A program made the position numbers and the translations under genes. From contig NJBH01000034.1 in the NCBI GenBank assembly GCA_005223125.1, positions 1-40,060 of the forward strand: a stretch of DNA of 40,060 nt, in the 5' to 3' direction. The notes beneath the pieces are model-generated. The model had not been told where the DNA came from. It was given only the letters and a program-made list of their open reading frames with translations, and did no database searches. Position 1 is the stretch's first letter. Each line of letters begins with the position of its first letter. Below are positions 7,799-16,966 of this stretch, in pieces. The stretch comes from Promethearchaeota archaeon Loki_b32. GTDB taxonomy: Archaea; Asgardarchaeota; Lokiarchaeia; Sigyniarchaeales; SOKP01.

Positions 7799-10204
7799 TT
7801 ATAGATTATGTTCCAATCTGTCAATAATATCATTTTGAATTGGAGTTCCAAGATCTATAAATGTCGCATTATAACCTCCAACTTTTACAATTAAATCTGG
7901 ATATTTTTCAGGATGTTTTTGAGCATTCCTTAAAGTTTCAGTTGAAACTGCTGTTGTTTGTACCTGCAATCCTCCCTTATCAAAATATCCTTTTAGAAGA
8001 TAAGAGAATTTCTCAACATTTTCTTCACTTAAAAGATTTTGAGGATGGATTCGGATATTTAATGCAATACCATTTGTAGCATAATCATAATTTAGTTTAG
8101 CAACTGAATTTAGAATTGCCGTGAGTCCTTCTTTTTCAACATTATTTACTGGAGATAAACTATTCGAGATTGCTTCCATTGCTTTCCTGCCATCTGCTGT
8201 TGGTTGTGTAAAAAACCCCTCCATTACATGAATTCCCATTGAATAAGCACCGGCACTATATCGCCCTCCTCTAAGAGGTCGATGCTTTGTAACCTCCGTA
8301 CAAAATAAATCCCATAGTTCATTAGCGAAGGAATCAATTTCTTCCTTATCATTTCCCCACTTTTCGTACTTATTTTTCAATCTTTGTCGAAGAGTCTCTT
8401 GCCCCTCGAAATTTGAATTCAAAATGTCAATAAACTCTGGTAAAGACATTAACTTTTCTTCATAGACAACCTTCTTAATGTTATAGAACGAATCAACTAA
8501 TGTAGCAAAACCATAAGCAGTAATTGAAGAAAAATCATATTTAGCACCCCCACAAACATAATCTAATCCGGTTTCCATACATCCTTCTAATGTTGCCGAA
8601 ATGAATGGATGTTGCATAAATTTCATTGCCTCTTCATCTCCTATTTGGGCAATTTTTACAGATTTTTCAATATTAAAAAGTAATTGACGTTTAAATGCGT
8701 CATAAAATTCTTCAAAGATTGTAAAATTAGTTGGATTTCCAGTTTGAAGCCCATCAACCATTTTAGATAAATTACTATACCCATTGTTTAATACTAATTC
8801 CAGTACACCTGGTAGGTTCATGAACATACGAGCCGTTGCTGAAAAACTATTACCTTGACCAGAAGGTTCAACACATCCTATAATAACATAATTACGAGCA
8901 TCTTCTAAGGAATAACCAGCTTTAACTAACGCAGGAATATATATCTCATCATTATAGAAAGCGATACCAGATGTGGATCTTAAAACTCTTATTACTTCTT
9001 CAATAAACTCTTTTGGTGTATTCTTATGAATTCTAACAGATAAATCTGTACTAAACACTTTTAGGTGCTTATATGCTTCAAGAAAAAGATATGATAGTTC
9101 ATTTGTAGCATCATTACCATCATTATTCATGCCAGAAATCGTAATTGTTTGAGTATTTTGGCCCAATGCATTGGCAACCATTGTAAAATCCGTAGGCAAG
9201 AGGGTTATATTCCAAGTTAATTTTAGATTTAATTCTTCTATTAACTCTAAAGCAAACTGTTTTGTTATTTTATTTGATGATATATCTCTTTGATAATATG
9301 TCCATAGAATTTGATCAAGTCTTCCTAAAGCAAGAACGCTACGTTGATAAATAATATTTGCTATATTTTGTGAAAACCAAACGTGTTGAACAGCTTCATA
9401 AAATGTATCAGGAGGGCTTTTAGTAAACTTTTCCATTATTTTGCTAATTAATTCAAGTTCAGCCTTTCTAGTATCATCATCTTCCTCCTTTGCTAAATTA
9501 TATGCTAAATTTGAATATCTTTGAGAAAATTCTATAGCTGCATTATAATATATTTTAACAGCTTCATAGAAATCGTATTTTTCTTGATGTTTTTCATCAT
9601 TTTTATCAAGATGGTTTTGAAAAAATATAGCTTCCTTAATAATACCTTTATAACCTGATTTCAAAAGTTTTTCATATCCCGCACAAAGATGACCTTCTGT
9701 GGTTCCTTGATGTATTGCAATATTAGGGGCTAAAGAAGCTATTTTTCCAGTACCAGTTATTAAACCTTCATTTAGGAGTCTTTTAATAATCTTATCTGCG
9801 ATCAAAGATTTTCCTTTCCAGAAAGGAATAATTTCTAATAACTCATCGCGTTCATTTTCCTCAATAAAAAAAGGTTGTAATTTTCTTCTTGCTAATTTTT
9901 TGTAGGTGCTGATTTTATCTAAACTATTATCATATCTTAATAAATCTAAGTTGATTTTTTCACCTAAATTTTTGCTTGTTTCATTCCCAACAAGTAATTC
10001 ATCATCTCTGATGAAAATGGTCATGTTTTTTAGAGTATGTGCTACTGCTTTTGCTCTTTTTATAATTTCAGGATCATTAGGATATTTTTTATATATCTGT
10101 GTAAAGTAGCTCATTCGTTCAATACACAATTCATACTTACTTGCGAGTAGATTATTTTTTAGCTTATAGGTTCTTCCTGATGAGCTATTAGTTATTGAAA
10201 TCAT
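7799..10204 (-). CDS. Glycyl radical enzyme (pyruvate formate-lyase superfamily)
   Basis: 801 residues, the usual length of PFL-like glycyl radical enzymes of the dehydratase/decarboxylase/lyase group. The active-site loop is IIGCVEPSGQG, with the thiyl-radical Cys444 and the partner Glu446. The C-terminal radical loop is VGGYNATF, with the radical glycine at about residue 777. Other family landmarks are GHLCAGYEKLLKSG (about 171-184), FYNDEIYIPAL before the cysteine, and LEGCMETG after it. The CVEP form groups it with glycerol/propanediol dehydratase, choline lyase and related enzymes rather than with PFL itself, which has adjacent cysteines. The sequence after CVEP (SGQGNSFSATARMF) does not match any type I can assign, so the substrate is unknown. 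No activating enzyme is adjacent; a radical SAM candidate lies at 16219. The enzyme is oxygen-sensitive by family, implying anaerobic metabolism. Confidence 0.92.
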   Translation of the reverse strand: MISITNSSSGRTYKLKNNLLASKYELCIERMSYFTQIYKKYPNDPEIIKRAKAVAHTLKNMTIFIRDDELLVGNETSKNLGEKINLDLLRYDNSLDKISTYKKLARRKLQPFFIEENERDELLEIIPFWKGKSLIADKIIKRLLNEGLITGTGKIASLAPNIAIHQGTTEGHLCAGYEKLLKSGYKGIIKEAIFFQNHLDKNDEKHQEKYDFYEAVKIYYNAAIEFSQRYSNLAYNLAKEEDDDTRKAELELISKIMEKFTKSPPDTFYEAVQHVWFSQNIANIIYQRSVLALGRLDQILWTYYQRDISSNKITKQFALELIEELNLKLTWNITLLPTDFTMVANALGQNTQTITISGMNNDGNDATNELSYLFLEAYKHLKVFSTDLSVRIHKNTPKEFIEEVIRVLRSTSGIAFYNDEIYIPALVKAGYSLEDARNYVIIGCVEPSGQGNSFSATARMFMNLPGVLELVLNNGYSNLSKMVDGLQTGNPTNFTIFEEFYDAFKRQLLFNIEKSVKIAQIGDEEAMKFMQHPFISATLEGCMETGLDYVCGGAKYDFSSITAYGFATLVDSFYNIKKVVYEEKLMSLPEFIDILNSNFEGQETLRQRLKNKYEKWGNDKEEIDSFANELWDLFCTEVTKHRPLRGGRYSAGAYSMGIHVMEGFFTQPTADGRKAMEAISNSLSPVNNVEKEGLTAILNSVAKLNYDYATNGIALNIRIHPQNLLSEENVEKFSYLLKGYFDKGGLQVQTTAVSTETLRNAQKHPEKYPDLIVKVGGYNATFIDLGTPIQNDIIDRLEHNL

Positions 10205-10348
10205 ATTAGGATCTTAATCTTGAATATAAAGCTTAGAGTATAAATTACATCATTAAATATAAAATTAGTTTTTATGGATTTTTAAATTAATTACTCCTAT
10301 CATTAGATAATATAATTAGATTTCAATAAATTTTAAAGGTCGAAAAAA

Positions 10349-11209
10349 TTGAATTTTGAAACAATTAAGTTTGAATTGAGAGAAGATGGTATTGGAATAT
10401 TAACGTTGAACCGTCCAGATAAATTGAATGCATTGAACTTTCAAATGATTGAAGATTTGCATTCAATATTTGATAATTTAATGATTAATCTTGATTGCAG
10501 GGTGCTTATATTAAGAGCTGCTGGAAAAGTTTTTTGTGCTGGATTAGATCTAAAAGAATCTGCTATTCTTCAATCCAAAAAAAAGCCAGAAGAGCTCAAA
10601 GAGAAATTTTTCTTTATGAGAGCTCCAGATAAAGATTTAATTAAAGCTAAAATATATGCGCAGGGAAGAGCTAGTCATTTAATTGTTAAAATGAGAAAGA
10701 TCAGTCAACCAATCATTGCTATCGTTCAGGGGGCTGCTACAGGTGCAGGATTTACTTTGGTTTTAGCAGCTGATATAAGAATTGCAGGAAAAGATGCAAA
10801 ATTAGCAAATTCATTTATTAATATAGGTTTTTCTGGTTCGGATTTAGCAAGTAGTTATCATTTACCTAGGCTTATTGGTATGTCGCGGGCTACTGAAATA
10901 TTATATACGGGGCGATTTGTAGATGCCGAAGAAGCTGAGAGAATTGGATTAGTTTTAAAGGTAATTAAAGGTGACGATACTAAATTATTAGAAGCAGCTT
11001 TGGAAATTGCTGAAAATTTACTTACCAAAAGTCCACTTGGGCTTAGAATGACAAAAGAAGCGATAAATTTAACACTGGATTCCCCGAGTTTAGATACGAT
11101 AATGCAAATAGAAAATCGTTCGCAAATGTTATGCTCAGCATCAATAGATCTTTTAGAAGGAATTAATGCTTTTTTCGAAAAACGAAAACCAAAATATCCA
11201 AAATCGTAA
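10349..11209 (+). CDS. Crotonase-fold protein (enoyl-CoA hydratase/isomerase family), copy 1
   Basis: 286 residues with the crotonase pattern: N-terminal GIGILTLNRPDKLNALN, the first oxyanion loop VFCAGLDLKES, the second oxyanion loop AATGAGFTLVLAADIRIAG, and the helical C-terminus with KSPLGLRMTKEAI. Members act on CoA thioesters in beta-oxidation and related pathways. The positions of the two catalytic glutamates of enoyl-CoA hydratase appear to be Thr and Phe (in GAGFT and NSFINIG), so ordinary hydration is doubtful. An Asp in SGSDLASSY lies close to where dienoyl-CoA isomerases keep an Asp. The start is TTG with aaaggt just upstream. It is followed 25 bases later by a close paralogue and is divergent from the glycyl radical enzyme. 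Confidence 0.88.
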   Translation: MNFETIKFELREDGIGILTLNRPDKLNALNFQMIEDLHSIFDNLMINLDCRVLILRAAGKVFCAGLDLKESAILQSKKKPEELKEKFFFMRAPDKDLIKAKIYAQGRASHLIVKMRKISQPIIAIVQGAATGAGFTLVLAADIRIAGKDAKLANSFINIGFSGSDLASSYHLPRLIGMSRATEILYTGRFVDAEEAERIGLVLKVIKGDDTKLLEAALEIAENLLTKSPLGLRMTKEAINLTLDSPSLDTIMQIENRSQMLCSASIDLLEGINAFFEKRKPKYPKS

Positions 11210-11234
11210 AAAAAAAGAAAAACAATGAAAAATT

Positions 11235-12080
11235 ATGGAATTTGAAACCATTAAATTTGAATTGAGGGAAGACGGTATTGGAATTTTAAGTTTGAATAGA
11301 CCAGAGAAATTAAATGCGATTTCATTTCAAATGGAAGAAGAACTTCATCAAGTAATGGATGATTTGATGATTAATTTAGAGTGTCGTGTTTTAATTTTAA
11401 AAGGAGAGGGAAGAGCATTTTCAGCAGGGACAGATTTACAAGAAGGCTTAATTCTAAACTCTAAAAAAACACCAGAAGGTTATGATAAATTTTACTACTT
11501 AAATGTATCTGAACCTATAAAAAGGAAAATCTATCATCAGTGGCGTATAACTCAAATTATTATGAAAATGAGAAAAATTTCACAACCAATTATAGCAGCG
11601 GTTCATGGATCAATCGCTGGTGGTGGTTTTGGATTTGCAATGGCGGCAGATATTAGATTTGCTAGTAAAGATGCTAAATTTATAAACGCCTCAATTAATA
11701 TTGGATTATCTGGTGCAGATATGGGGAGTAGTTACTTTCTTCCACGCCTCATTGGTCTTTCAAGAGCCAATGAAATGCTTTATAGTGGGAGATCTGTAAG
11801 CGGAGAGGAAGCTGAGAAAATTGGATTTGTTTTAAAAGTTGTAGAGAAAGAAAATTTAATGAATGAAGCAATAAAATTGGCAGAAGAATTGTTAACTAAA
11901 AGCCCATTAGGTTTACGCATGACTAAAGAAGCCCTCAATTTATCATTAGATTCACCAAGTTTAAATAATATTTTACAATTTGAAAATAGTTCCATCGTAT
12001 TAACTTTCTCCTCTAAAGATGTAAATGAAGCAGCAAGTGCTTTCTTTGGAAAAAGAAAACCAAAATATGGACTAAAATAG
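11235..12080 (+). CDS. Crotonase-fold protein (enoyl-CoA hydratase/isomerase family), copy 2
   Basis: 281 residues, a tandem duplicate of the gene at 10349. The first 16 residues are nearly identical, and the motifs AFSAGTDLQEG, GSIAGGGFGFAMAADIRFAS and KSPLGLRMTKEAL recur. The two hydratase glutamate positions are Gly and Ser here, so it also lacks the classical pair, while the Asp in SGADMGSSYFLPRLIG is kept. This SGxDxGxSYxLPRLIG pattern is familiar from a branch of actinobacterial EchA-like proteins whose reactions are mostly unassigned. The short spacing to copy 1 suggests one transcript and perhaps a heteromeric complex, since crotonases form trimers or hexamers. It converges with the hydrolase gene at 12099. 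Confidence 0.88.
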   Translation: MEFETIKFELREDGIGILSLNRPEKLNAISFQMEEELHQVMDDLMINLECRVLILKGEGRAFSAGTDLQEGLILNSKKTPEGYDKFYYLNVSEPIKRKIYHQWRITQIIMKMRKISQPIIAAVHGSIAGGGFGFAMAADIRFASKDAKFINASINIGLSGADMGSSYFLPRLIGLSRANEMLYSGRSVSGEEAEKIGFVLKVVEKENLMNEAIKLAEELLTKSPLGLRMTKEALNLSLDSPSLNNILQFENSSIVLTFSSKDVNEAASAFFGKRKPKYGLK

Positions 12081-12098
12081 TTAAATTCACTGTAAATA

Positions 12099-13856
12099 CT
12101 ATATAATTCTAAAGAAAACTCGAAAATAGAATATAACAAATGGTAACATTACCAAAAGGAACATGGAAAATATATTCTTATAGAATTTTGACAAGAACAT
12201 AACTAAATTCCTAATAAAGTAAATTATTATACCCATTAATATTATGAAAAAAATATGAGACATTATTCCCCCTAATATAGGGAAAGGGGGAACAGGGACA
12301 AAAATTAAAAATATTAGAAGAGATAAAGGTCGAATAATCATTAAGATCATAGGATGCCTTCCTTTCATTTCTCTTAAATACAAATAATCCATACTTCCAG
12401 ATCCTAATCCTATAACCAAATATGGTATTGACTCAAATCTAATAAAGGGAATAGTAAAAGTCATGGTTAATTGTGTTACTAAATTATAGAACACAATAAA
12501 ATAGATTGTTGGGATAATCACTATAGAAAGTGAGTAGAGTGAAGTAAATAATTTATTGTTAATCCAACTCTTCCATTCTACTTTCCAGCTGGAATGGAGT
12601 TCACTTGGGATAAATAGCATTATAATAATTATAATAATTGGAAAAAAAATGAAATAACCGTATAATAATGAACTATTGAAAACTGAAAATAAAATTCCTG
12701 ATAGTAAAGTAGCACCTAGATAGCTTACTGAACGATAGATTAACATCTTATTATACTTTGCTTTACCCTCACGTGAATCGTCAATGACAGGTTTAATTGG
12801 CAGCTGATCCCAATACGGTATAATCTTATTTTTTAATATTAGTACACTCAATCCCATAAAGAGAAGGATAGCGGAGACAATAATAATTATCTCTGACATA
12901 ATGTTTTGAGGAAAATTAAAATTAATTAATGTGATTTTATTGATTTCTGTATCAAGATCTAAGATATTAATAGAAGAATTATGAAAAAAATGCTCAAACC
13001 ATGCAATAGAATACTTTAATGAAGTCTCGTCCTTTTCATTTCCTTCATGCCCTAAACTCGGTCTTAATTTTAATTCAATATCATTTCGGGTTGTACCGTT
13101 TAAATGATTATAGAAATCTTGAGTATCTTGTGGTTCTATTATCTTATCTGATTGTCCCTGTAATAATAATAGATTCTGACTATTACTTACATTAGCAACA
13201 TCAAAAGCATCCTGAATGTCATCTATATTAGTTACTTGTGTGGTTGACCCAATAAGGTTCTGAATTGGGATTCTATCTGTTAAGCTATCCAAAGACGATA
13301 AAGGATGATAAAGTACTACAGCATTTATTCTATCATCTTTTGCTTGTAGGATTGCTCCAATACCTCCACCATACGAAAAACCTAATAATCCCATATGTGA
13401 AGTGTTAGCAAAATCATAATTATTTTCAATAAAATCGATCACTTCAATCATATCATCTGGTTCTTTTCCTAAAAATCCACTAGGTCCTCCTGATTCTCCA
13501 TGTCCTCGCTGTTCTACTGAAATTACGGCATACCCAAGCTTAACAAATTGATAAATAATACTAACTTTATGCTCCTTCCTTCCATTAATCCCATGAAGTA
13601 GTAATATTGTTGGAATGGAGTTCGTATCATTTTCTTTTAAATCTTTATCTACATAAATTAAACTTTTAATCGAAATCCCATCTCGCATTTTTACAGAAAT
13701 GTTTTCAATATCGATGTTTTCCTTTTCAAAATAGGTTAATTTCTGAGTGCCAATTAGAAAAGCAAGAGAGATAGAAATAATTGTTAAAACAATGCTAGAA
13801 GCTACAAGAACAACTCCTAAATACCTAAATAATTGTTTTCTCTCCATCTTATTCAA
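12099..13856 (-). CDS. Alpha/beta hydrolase fused to a polytopic membrane domain
   Basis: 585 residues. An N-terminal membrane anchor (about 12-36) is followed by an alpha/beta hydrolase domain (about 50-295) with the oxyanion HG at TILLLHGINGR, the nucleophile Ser161 in GFSYGG, the acid Asp237 in GQSDKI, and His270 in SLGHEGNE. Several N-x-S/T sequons fit an extracytoplasmic location. From about residue 320 the chain contains roughly seven further hydrophobic segments to the C-terminus. The hydrolase part resembles S9/acyl-hydrolase-like peptidases and esterases of the BAAT or dipeptidyl type, but the substrate is unclear. Fusion with a multi-pass domain is unusual and may tether the enzyme to lipid or surface substrates. 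The gene converges with crotonase copy 2, leaving 18 bases between stops. Confidence 0.82.
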   Translation of the reverse strand: MNKMERKQLFRYLGVVLVASSIVLTIISISLAFLIGTQKLTYFEKENIDIENISVKMRDGISIKSLIYVDKDLKENDTNSIPTILLLHGINGRKEHKVSIIYQFVKLGYAVISVEQRGHGESGGPSGFLGKEPDDMIEVIDFIENNYDFANTSHMGLLGFSYGGGIGAILQAKDDRINAVVLYHPLSSLDSLTDRIPIQNLIGSTTQVTNIDDIQDAFDVANVSNSQNLLLLQGQSDKIIEPQDTQDFYNHLNGTTRNDIELKLRPSLGHEGNEKDETSLKYSIAWFEHFFHNSSINILDLDTEINKITLINFNFPQNIMSEIIIIVSAILLFMGLSVLILKNKIIPYWDQLPIKPVIDDSREGKAKYNKMLIYRSVSYLGATLLSGILFSVFNSSLLYGYFIFFPIIIIIIMLFIPSELHSSWKVEWKSWINNKLFTSLYSLSIVIIPTIYFIVFYNLVTQLTMTFTIPFIRFESIPYLVIGLGSGSMDYLYLREMKGRHPMILMIIRPLSLLIFLIFVPVPPFPILGGIMSHIFFIILMGIIIYFIRNLVMFLSKFYKNIFSMFLLVMLPFVIFYFRVFFRII

Positions 13857-13963
13857 TAATTTTATTAATAATATAACTATATTCCTTATTTGTTATTAAA
13901 CAAGTTTTTATAATTGCATTTGAATTATTACATTCATACATTTGATTTTATAAGATTGTTATC

Positions 13964-14215
13964 ATGGAGATATGTGCTGAGTGTGAAAAAGAAGCTGTTT
14001 CTAAATGTGCTATTTGTGGGAAACCATTATGTAATGACCATATAACCCATGGTATGTCAATGAGAACAAATGCTCCAGCAGCTAATTGTGCTAATTGTCA
14101 AAAAAATTTTCCAAGAAAAATGAAGAAAAATATCTTAATTATGGCTCCAATCCTTATTGTTGGGGCAATAATCTTACTAGTTTATTTAAGTACAATCATT
14201 CCCTTTGGATTATAA
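13964..14215 (+). CDS. Small zinc-binding membrane protein (B-box-like finger plus one TM)
   Basis: 83 residues. Paired ligands Cys4/Cys7, Cys15/Cys18, Cys23/His26, His29 and Cys42/Cys45 form a compact treble-type zinc module similar to B-box or AN1-like fingers (CAECEKEAVSKCAICGKPLC). A basic linker (RKMKK) precedes a single membrane helix (about 57-80). The finger would therefore face the cytoplasm if the positive-inside rule holds. ATG start. The thioesterase gene begins 54 bases later on the same strand. Function unknown; such small finger-TM proteins are frequent in archaea. Confidence 0.7.
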   Translation: MEICAECEKEAVSKCAICGKPLCNDHITHGMSMRTNAPAANCANCQKNFPRKMKKNILIMAPILIVGAIILLVYLSTIIPFGL

Positions 14216-14269
14216 ATGTTTTATTAATAGGATTATTCATAATAATAATTTAGTTAATGTGAAAATGCT

Positions 14270-14776
14270 ATGGATAATAAGAAAATATCAGATTCTAAAG
14301 TTCAAATTGCTCAAGTAATGATGCCCGAGCATTCTAATGCTGCGGGTAATGTTCATGGAGGATATATTTTAAAATTAGTTGATCAAGCAGGAGCTATAGT
14401 AGCAGCAAGACATACACACCTTAATTGTGTTACAGCCTCGCTTGATAGAATGGATTTTATATCCCCTGTATATATAGGAAATTTAACATTCGCCAAAGCT
14501 TCAATTAATTATACGGGAAGAACATCCATGGAGATTGGTGTTAGAGTGGAGGCAGAATGTTTAAGGACAGGAACTCATACTCATGTAGGATCAGCCTATC
14601 TAACTTTTGTTGCGCTTGATGAAAATGATAAACCAGCAGAGATCCCTCAAATAATCCCGGAGACAGAAGAAGAAAAACGGCGATATGAAGAAGCTAAGAA
14701 AAGACGAGAAATAAGACTACAACAAACAAAAAAACATAGACATATTCAGCAACCTTGCCTTGTAAGACCCGAATAA
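14270..14776 (+). CDS. Hotdog-fold acyl-CoA thioesterase (YciA/BFIT-like)
   Basis: 168 residues. The hotdog core spans about 10-130, with the diagnostic MPEHSNAAGNVHGGYILKLV segment containing Asn23 and the helix residue Asp38 (KLVDQAG), the positions that carry catalysis in the YciA/BACH subgroup. The strands DRMDFISPVYIGNL and the final GSAYLTFVALDEN are typical. It would hydrolyse acyl-CoA to the free acid and CoA in the cytoplasm and so fits with the crotonases in this window. The last 40 residues are a charged helix rich in K, R and E, an extension beyond the core. The ATG lies in an AT-rich leader with no strong ribosome-binding site. Confidence 0.87.
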   Translation: MDNKKISDSKVQIAQVMMPEHSNAAGNVHGGYILKLVDQAGAIVAARHTHLNCVTASLDRMDFISPVYIGNLTFAKASINYTGRTSMEIGVRVEAECLRTGTHTHVGSAYLTFVALDENDKPAEIPQIIPETEEEKRRYEEAKKRREIRLQQTKKHRHIQQPCLVRPE

Positions 14777-14877
14777 TAAAATTGATGAATTTTCAAGCTA
14801 CTTGAAAACACCTCGAACTTCTTTTGAATAAACATAGTTTTTATAAAATTGATAATATAATTATTCATATTCAATTT

Positions 14878-14882
14878 GGGAG
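14878..14882 (+). promoter_or_regulatory. Ribosome-binding site deciding the permease start
   Basis: The sequence gggag lies five bases before the ATG at 14888. A TTG four codons upstream, at 14876, overlaps this site, so the ATG is the better start. Confidence 0.6.
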
Positions 14883-14887
14883 TAACC

Positions 14888-16216
14888 ATGGAAGAAGTAA
14901 AAAAGAAACCTAAATTAAAGCGCAGAGTTTCCTTATTTGCTCTTACCGCATATGGCGTAGGAAATGTTTTAGGAGCTGGGATATACGCATTAATAGGAGA
15001 AGTCGTAGGCATAACTGGAAACTTATCATGGTTATCATTTATTCTAGCATCAGTAACTGGTGCCTTAACCGGTTTATCATATGCTGAACTTTCGGCAATG
15101 TTTCCAAAAAGTGCTGCTGAGTTTGTTTATACAGAAGAAGCTTTTAAGATTAGAACCCTATCTTTTATTTTAGGATGGATAATTATTTTTTCTGGAATAT
15201 TCTCTGCGGCAACTGTTGCATTAGCTTTTAGCAGTTATTTATCTGGTTTCTTTGGAATAGATTCAGTATATCTAATTATATTTTTCGCAATTTTACTTGT
15301 ACTAATTCTCAGTGGAATAAATATCGTAGGTATTAAAACATCAACTAGAACCAATATTTTGTTTACATTAATCGAAGCATCAGGATTAATTATTATAATT
15401 ATTATAGGTTTTCCTTTTTTTGGTTCTGTTAATTACTTTGAGCTTCCAACAGCTGCATCTTTTACAGCAGTCTTTTCTGCAGTTGCACTAATCTTTTTTG
15501 CCTACATAGGATTTGAAGATATTGCTAATATAGCTGAAGAGGTTAAAGAACCTCATAGAAATCTACCTAAAGCTATTATTTATTCAATAATTATAACAAC
15601 AATCCTTTATTGTCTTACAGCGATTTCAGTTGTTAGTATATTACCTTATAATGAAATAGCCGCATCTGAAGCCCCTTTAAGAGATGTTGCTGCCGAAGTG
15701 TTAGGTTCCGCTGGTGGAATCATCATGTCGTTAATTGCTTTATTTGCTACTGCAAATACAGTTCTCATAATGTTAATTGTCACATCTCGTATGATGTATG
15801 GTATGGCACGTGATAAAGCACTTCCTGAAGGACTAAGTAAAATCTCGCCAAAATATAGAACGCCCGTAATTGCAGTATTTTTAACTATGATCCTCACAAT
15901 AATACCAATTTTTTTCGGGGACATATCAATAGTTGCTCACGCTACTGTTTTTGGAGTTCTTATTAATTTTTTCTTAGTCAATATTAGTTTAATAGCTTTA
16001 AGAAAAACTAAACCTAATCTCGAAAGGCCATTTAAAGTTAAGCCAAGTATTAAATGGGTACCTATTATTGCTCTATTAGGGTCAATTGTCTGCATAGGGT
16101 TATTATTTACCTTTGATTGGTTGATAATTGTTATACAATCAGTTATAATTCTCTGTGGTATTGGAGTTTTTTATATTATGAAATCAAAAATAGAGACTAA
16201 ATCAATAAAAAATTAA
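14888..16216 (+). CDS. APC-superfamily amino acid permease
   Basis: About 442 residues from the ATG at 14888, with around twelve membrane segments. The first helix carries the substrate-binding GXGAGIY pattern (YGVGNVLGAGIYALIGEVVG), the APC signature. The second helix region has SALTGLSYAELSAMFPKS-like residues, and helix 6 has FFAYIGFEDIANIAEEVKEP, the usual helix 6/loop signature of basic/neutral amino acid transporters. RMMYGMARDKALPEGLSKI is the conserved cytoplasmic loop between helices 8 and 9. Members import amino acids or polyamines by proton coupling or exchange; the specific substrate cannot be read. It lies between the thioesterase and the convergent radical SAM gene, whose end is two bases from its own. 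Confidence 0.9.
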   Translation: MEEVKKKPKLKRRVSLFALTAYGVGNVLGAGIYALIGEVVGITGNLSWLSFILASVTGALTGLSYAELSAMFPKSAAEFVYTEEAFKIRTLSFILGWIIIFSGIFSAATVALAFSSYLSGFFGIDSVYLIIFFAILLVLILSGINIVGIKTSTRTNILFTLIEASGLIIIIIIGFPFFGSVNYFELPTAASFTAVFSAVALIFFAYIGFEDIANIAEEVKEPHRNLPKAIIYSIIITTILYCLTAISVVSILPYNEIAASEAPLRDVAAEVLGSAGGIIMSLIALFATANTVLIMLIVTSRMMYGMARDKALPEGLSKISPKYRTPVIAVFLTMILTIIPIFFGDISIVAHATVFGVLINFFLVNISLIALRKTKPNLERPFKVKPSIKWVPIIALLGSIVCIGLLFTFDWLIIVIQSVIILCGIGVFYIMKSKIETKSIKN

Positions 16217-16218
16217 AA

Positions 16219-16959
16219 TCATAACTCATCGATACTACAATATCCAACTATCTCATCTCTTAAAAATATCTTAAAAGGTAATTCAAGTCCTTTAAATGGT
16301 TTAAGAAGATTATGTAAAACATCATGTTCTGGTTTTAAAAAAACATCTTTAAATCTTTCCCCTACTCCTTCACGATATTGATATTGCTGTAGAACAAAAT
16401 TACCATCAAATTCTATATTTCTGAGATAATTTATAATTTCCCCAATATCATCAGCATCCAATAATTCTTCTACAAATGTGGTCCGTATTTCAAAATCAAT
16501 ATCTTTCTGATTTCTCAAATATTTAATAGTTTCAGATATTTTATCTAAATTAATTTTAATTCCTGTTATATTTTCCATTTTTTTAGGTTTTAAGGGACTC
16601 TTTAAATCTAAAGCAACTCTGTTTATAAAAGGAGCTATATTCTTTATTACATCTGGATTTGAACCGTTTGTATCTACACTTAGATATTTATTTATTTTAT
16701 GGATCTCTCTACATAGTTCTGGCAAATCATCTTGTAAAGTAGGTTCCCCCCCAGTAATACTCACTCCGCTTACTAATAAATTACTCTTGATTTTATCCAT
16801 TAATTCGCTAATCCTATATTCCCTACCAACATTAAGCTGTAATAGATATTTATTATGACAAAACTTACATTTGAAATTGCAACCTACAGTAAAAATTACC
16901 ATGCTTGATCGATGTGGAATATCCTTAGTTGATATATCAATTATTCCCCCTATACGCAT
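16219..16959 (-). CDS. Radical SAM activating protein (anaerobic RNR/glycyl radical activase-like)
   Basis: 246 residues. The [4Fe-4S]-binding CxxxCxxC is Cys27, Cys31 and Cys34 in TVGCNFKCKFCHN, followed by the SAM-binding GVSITGGEPTLQ at about 65-76. The opening GIIDISTKDIPHRSSMVIF is typical of archaeal anaerobic ribonucleotide-reductase activating proteins (NrdG2-like), which make a glycyl radical by hydrogen abstraction. No extra ferredoxin-like cysteine insert is present, unlike many activases of dehydratase-type glycyl radical enzymes. It follows the PfkB kinase gene with seven bases between them, so the two are probably one operon. It could serve an RNR encoded elsewhere, the glycyl radical enzyme at 7799, or both. 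Confidence 0.87.
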   Translation of the reverse strand: MRIGGIIDISTKDIPHRSSMVIFTVGCNFKCKFCHNKYLLQLNVGREYRISELMDKIKSNLLVSGVSITGGEPTLQDDLPELCREIHKINKYLSVDTNGSNPDVIKNIAPFINRVALDLKSPLKPKKMENITGIKINLDKISETIKYLRNQKDIDFEIRTTFVEELLDADDIGEIINYLRNIEFDGNFVLQQYQYREGVGERFKDVFLKPEHDVLHNLLKPFKGLELPFKIFLRDEIVGYCSIDEL

Positions 16960-16966
16960 ATAAGGA

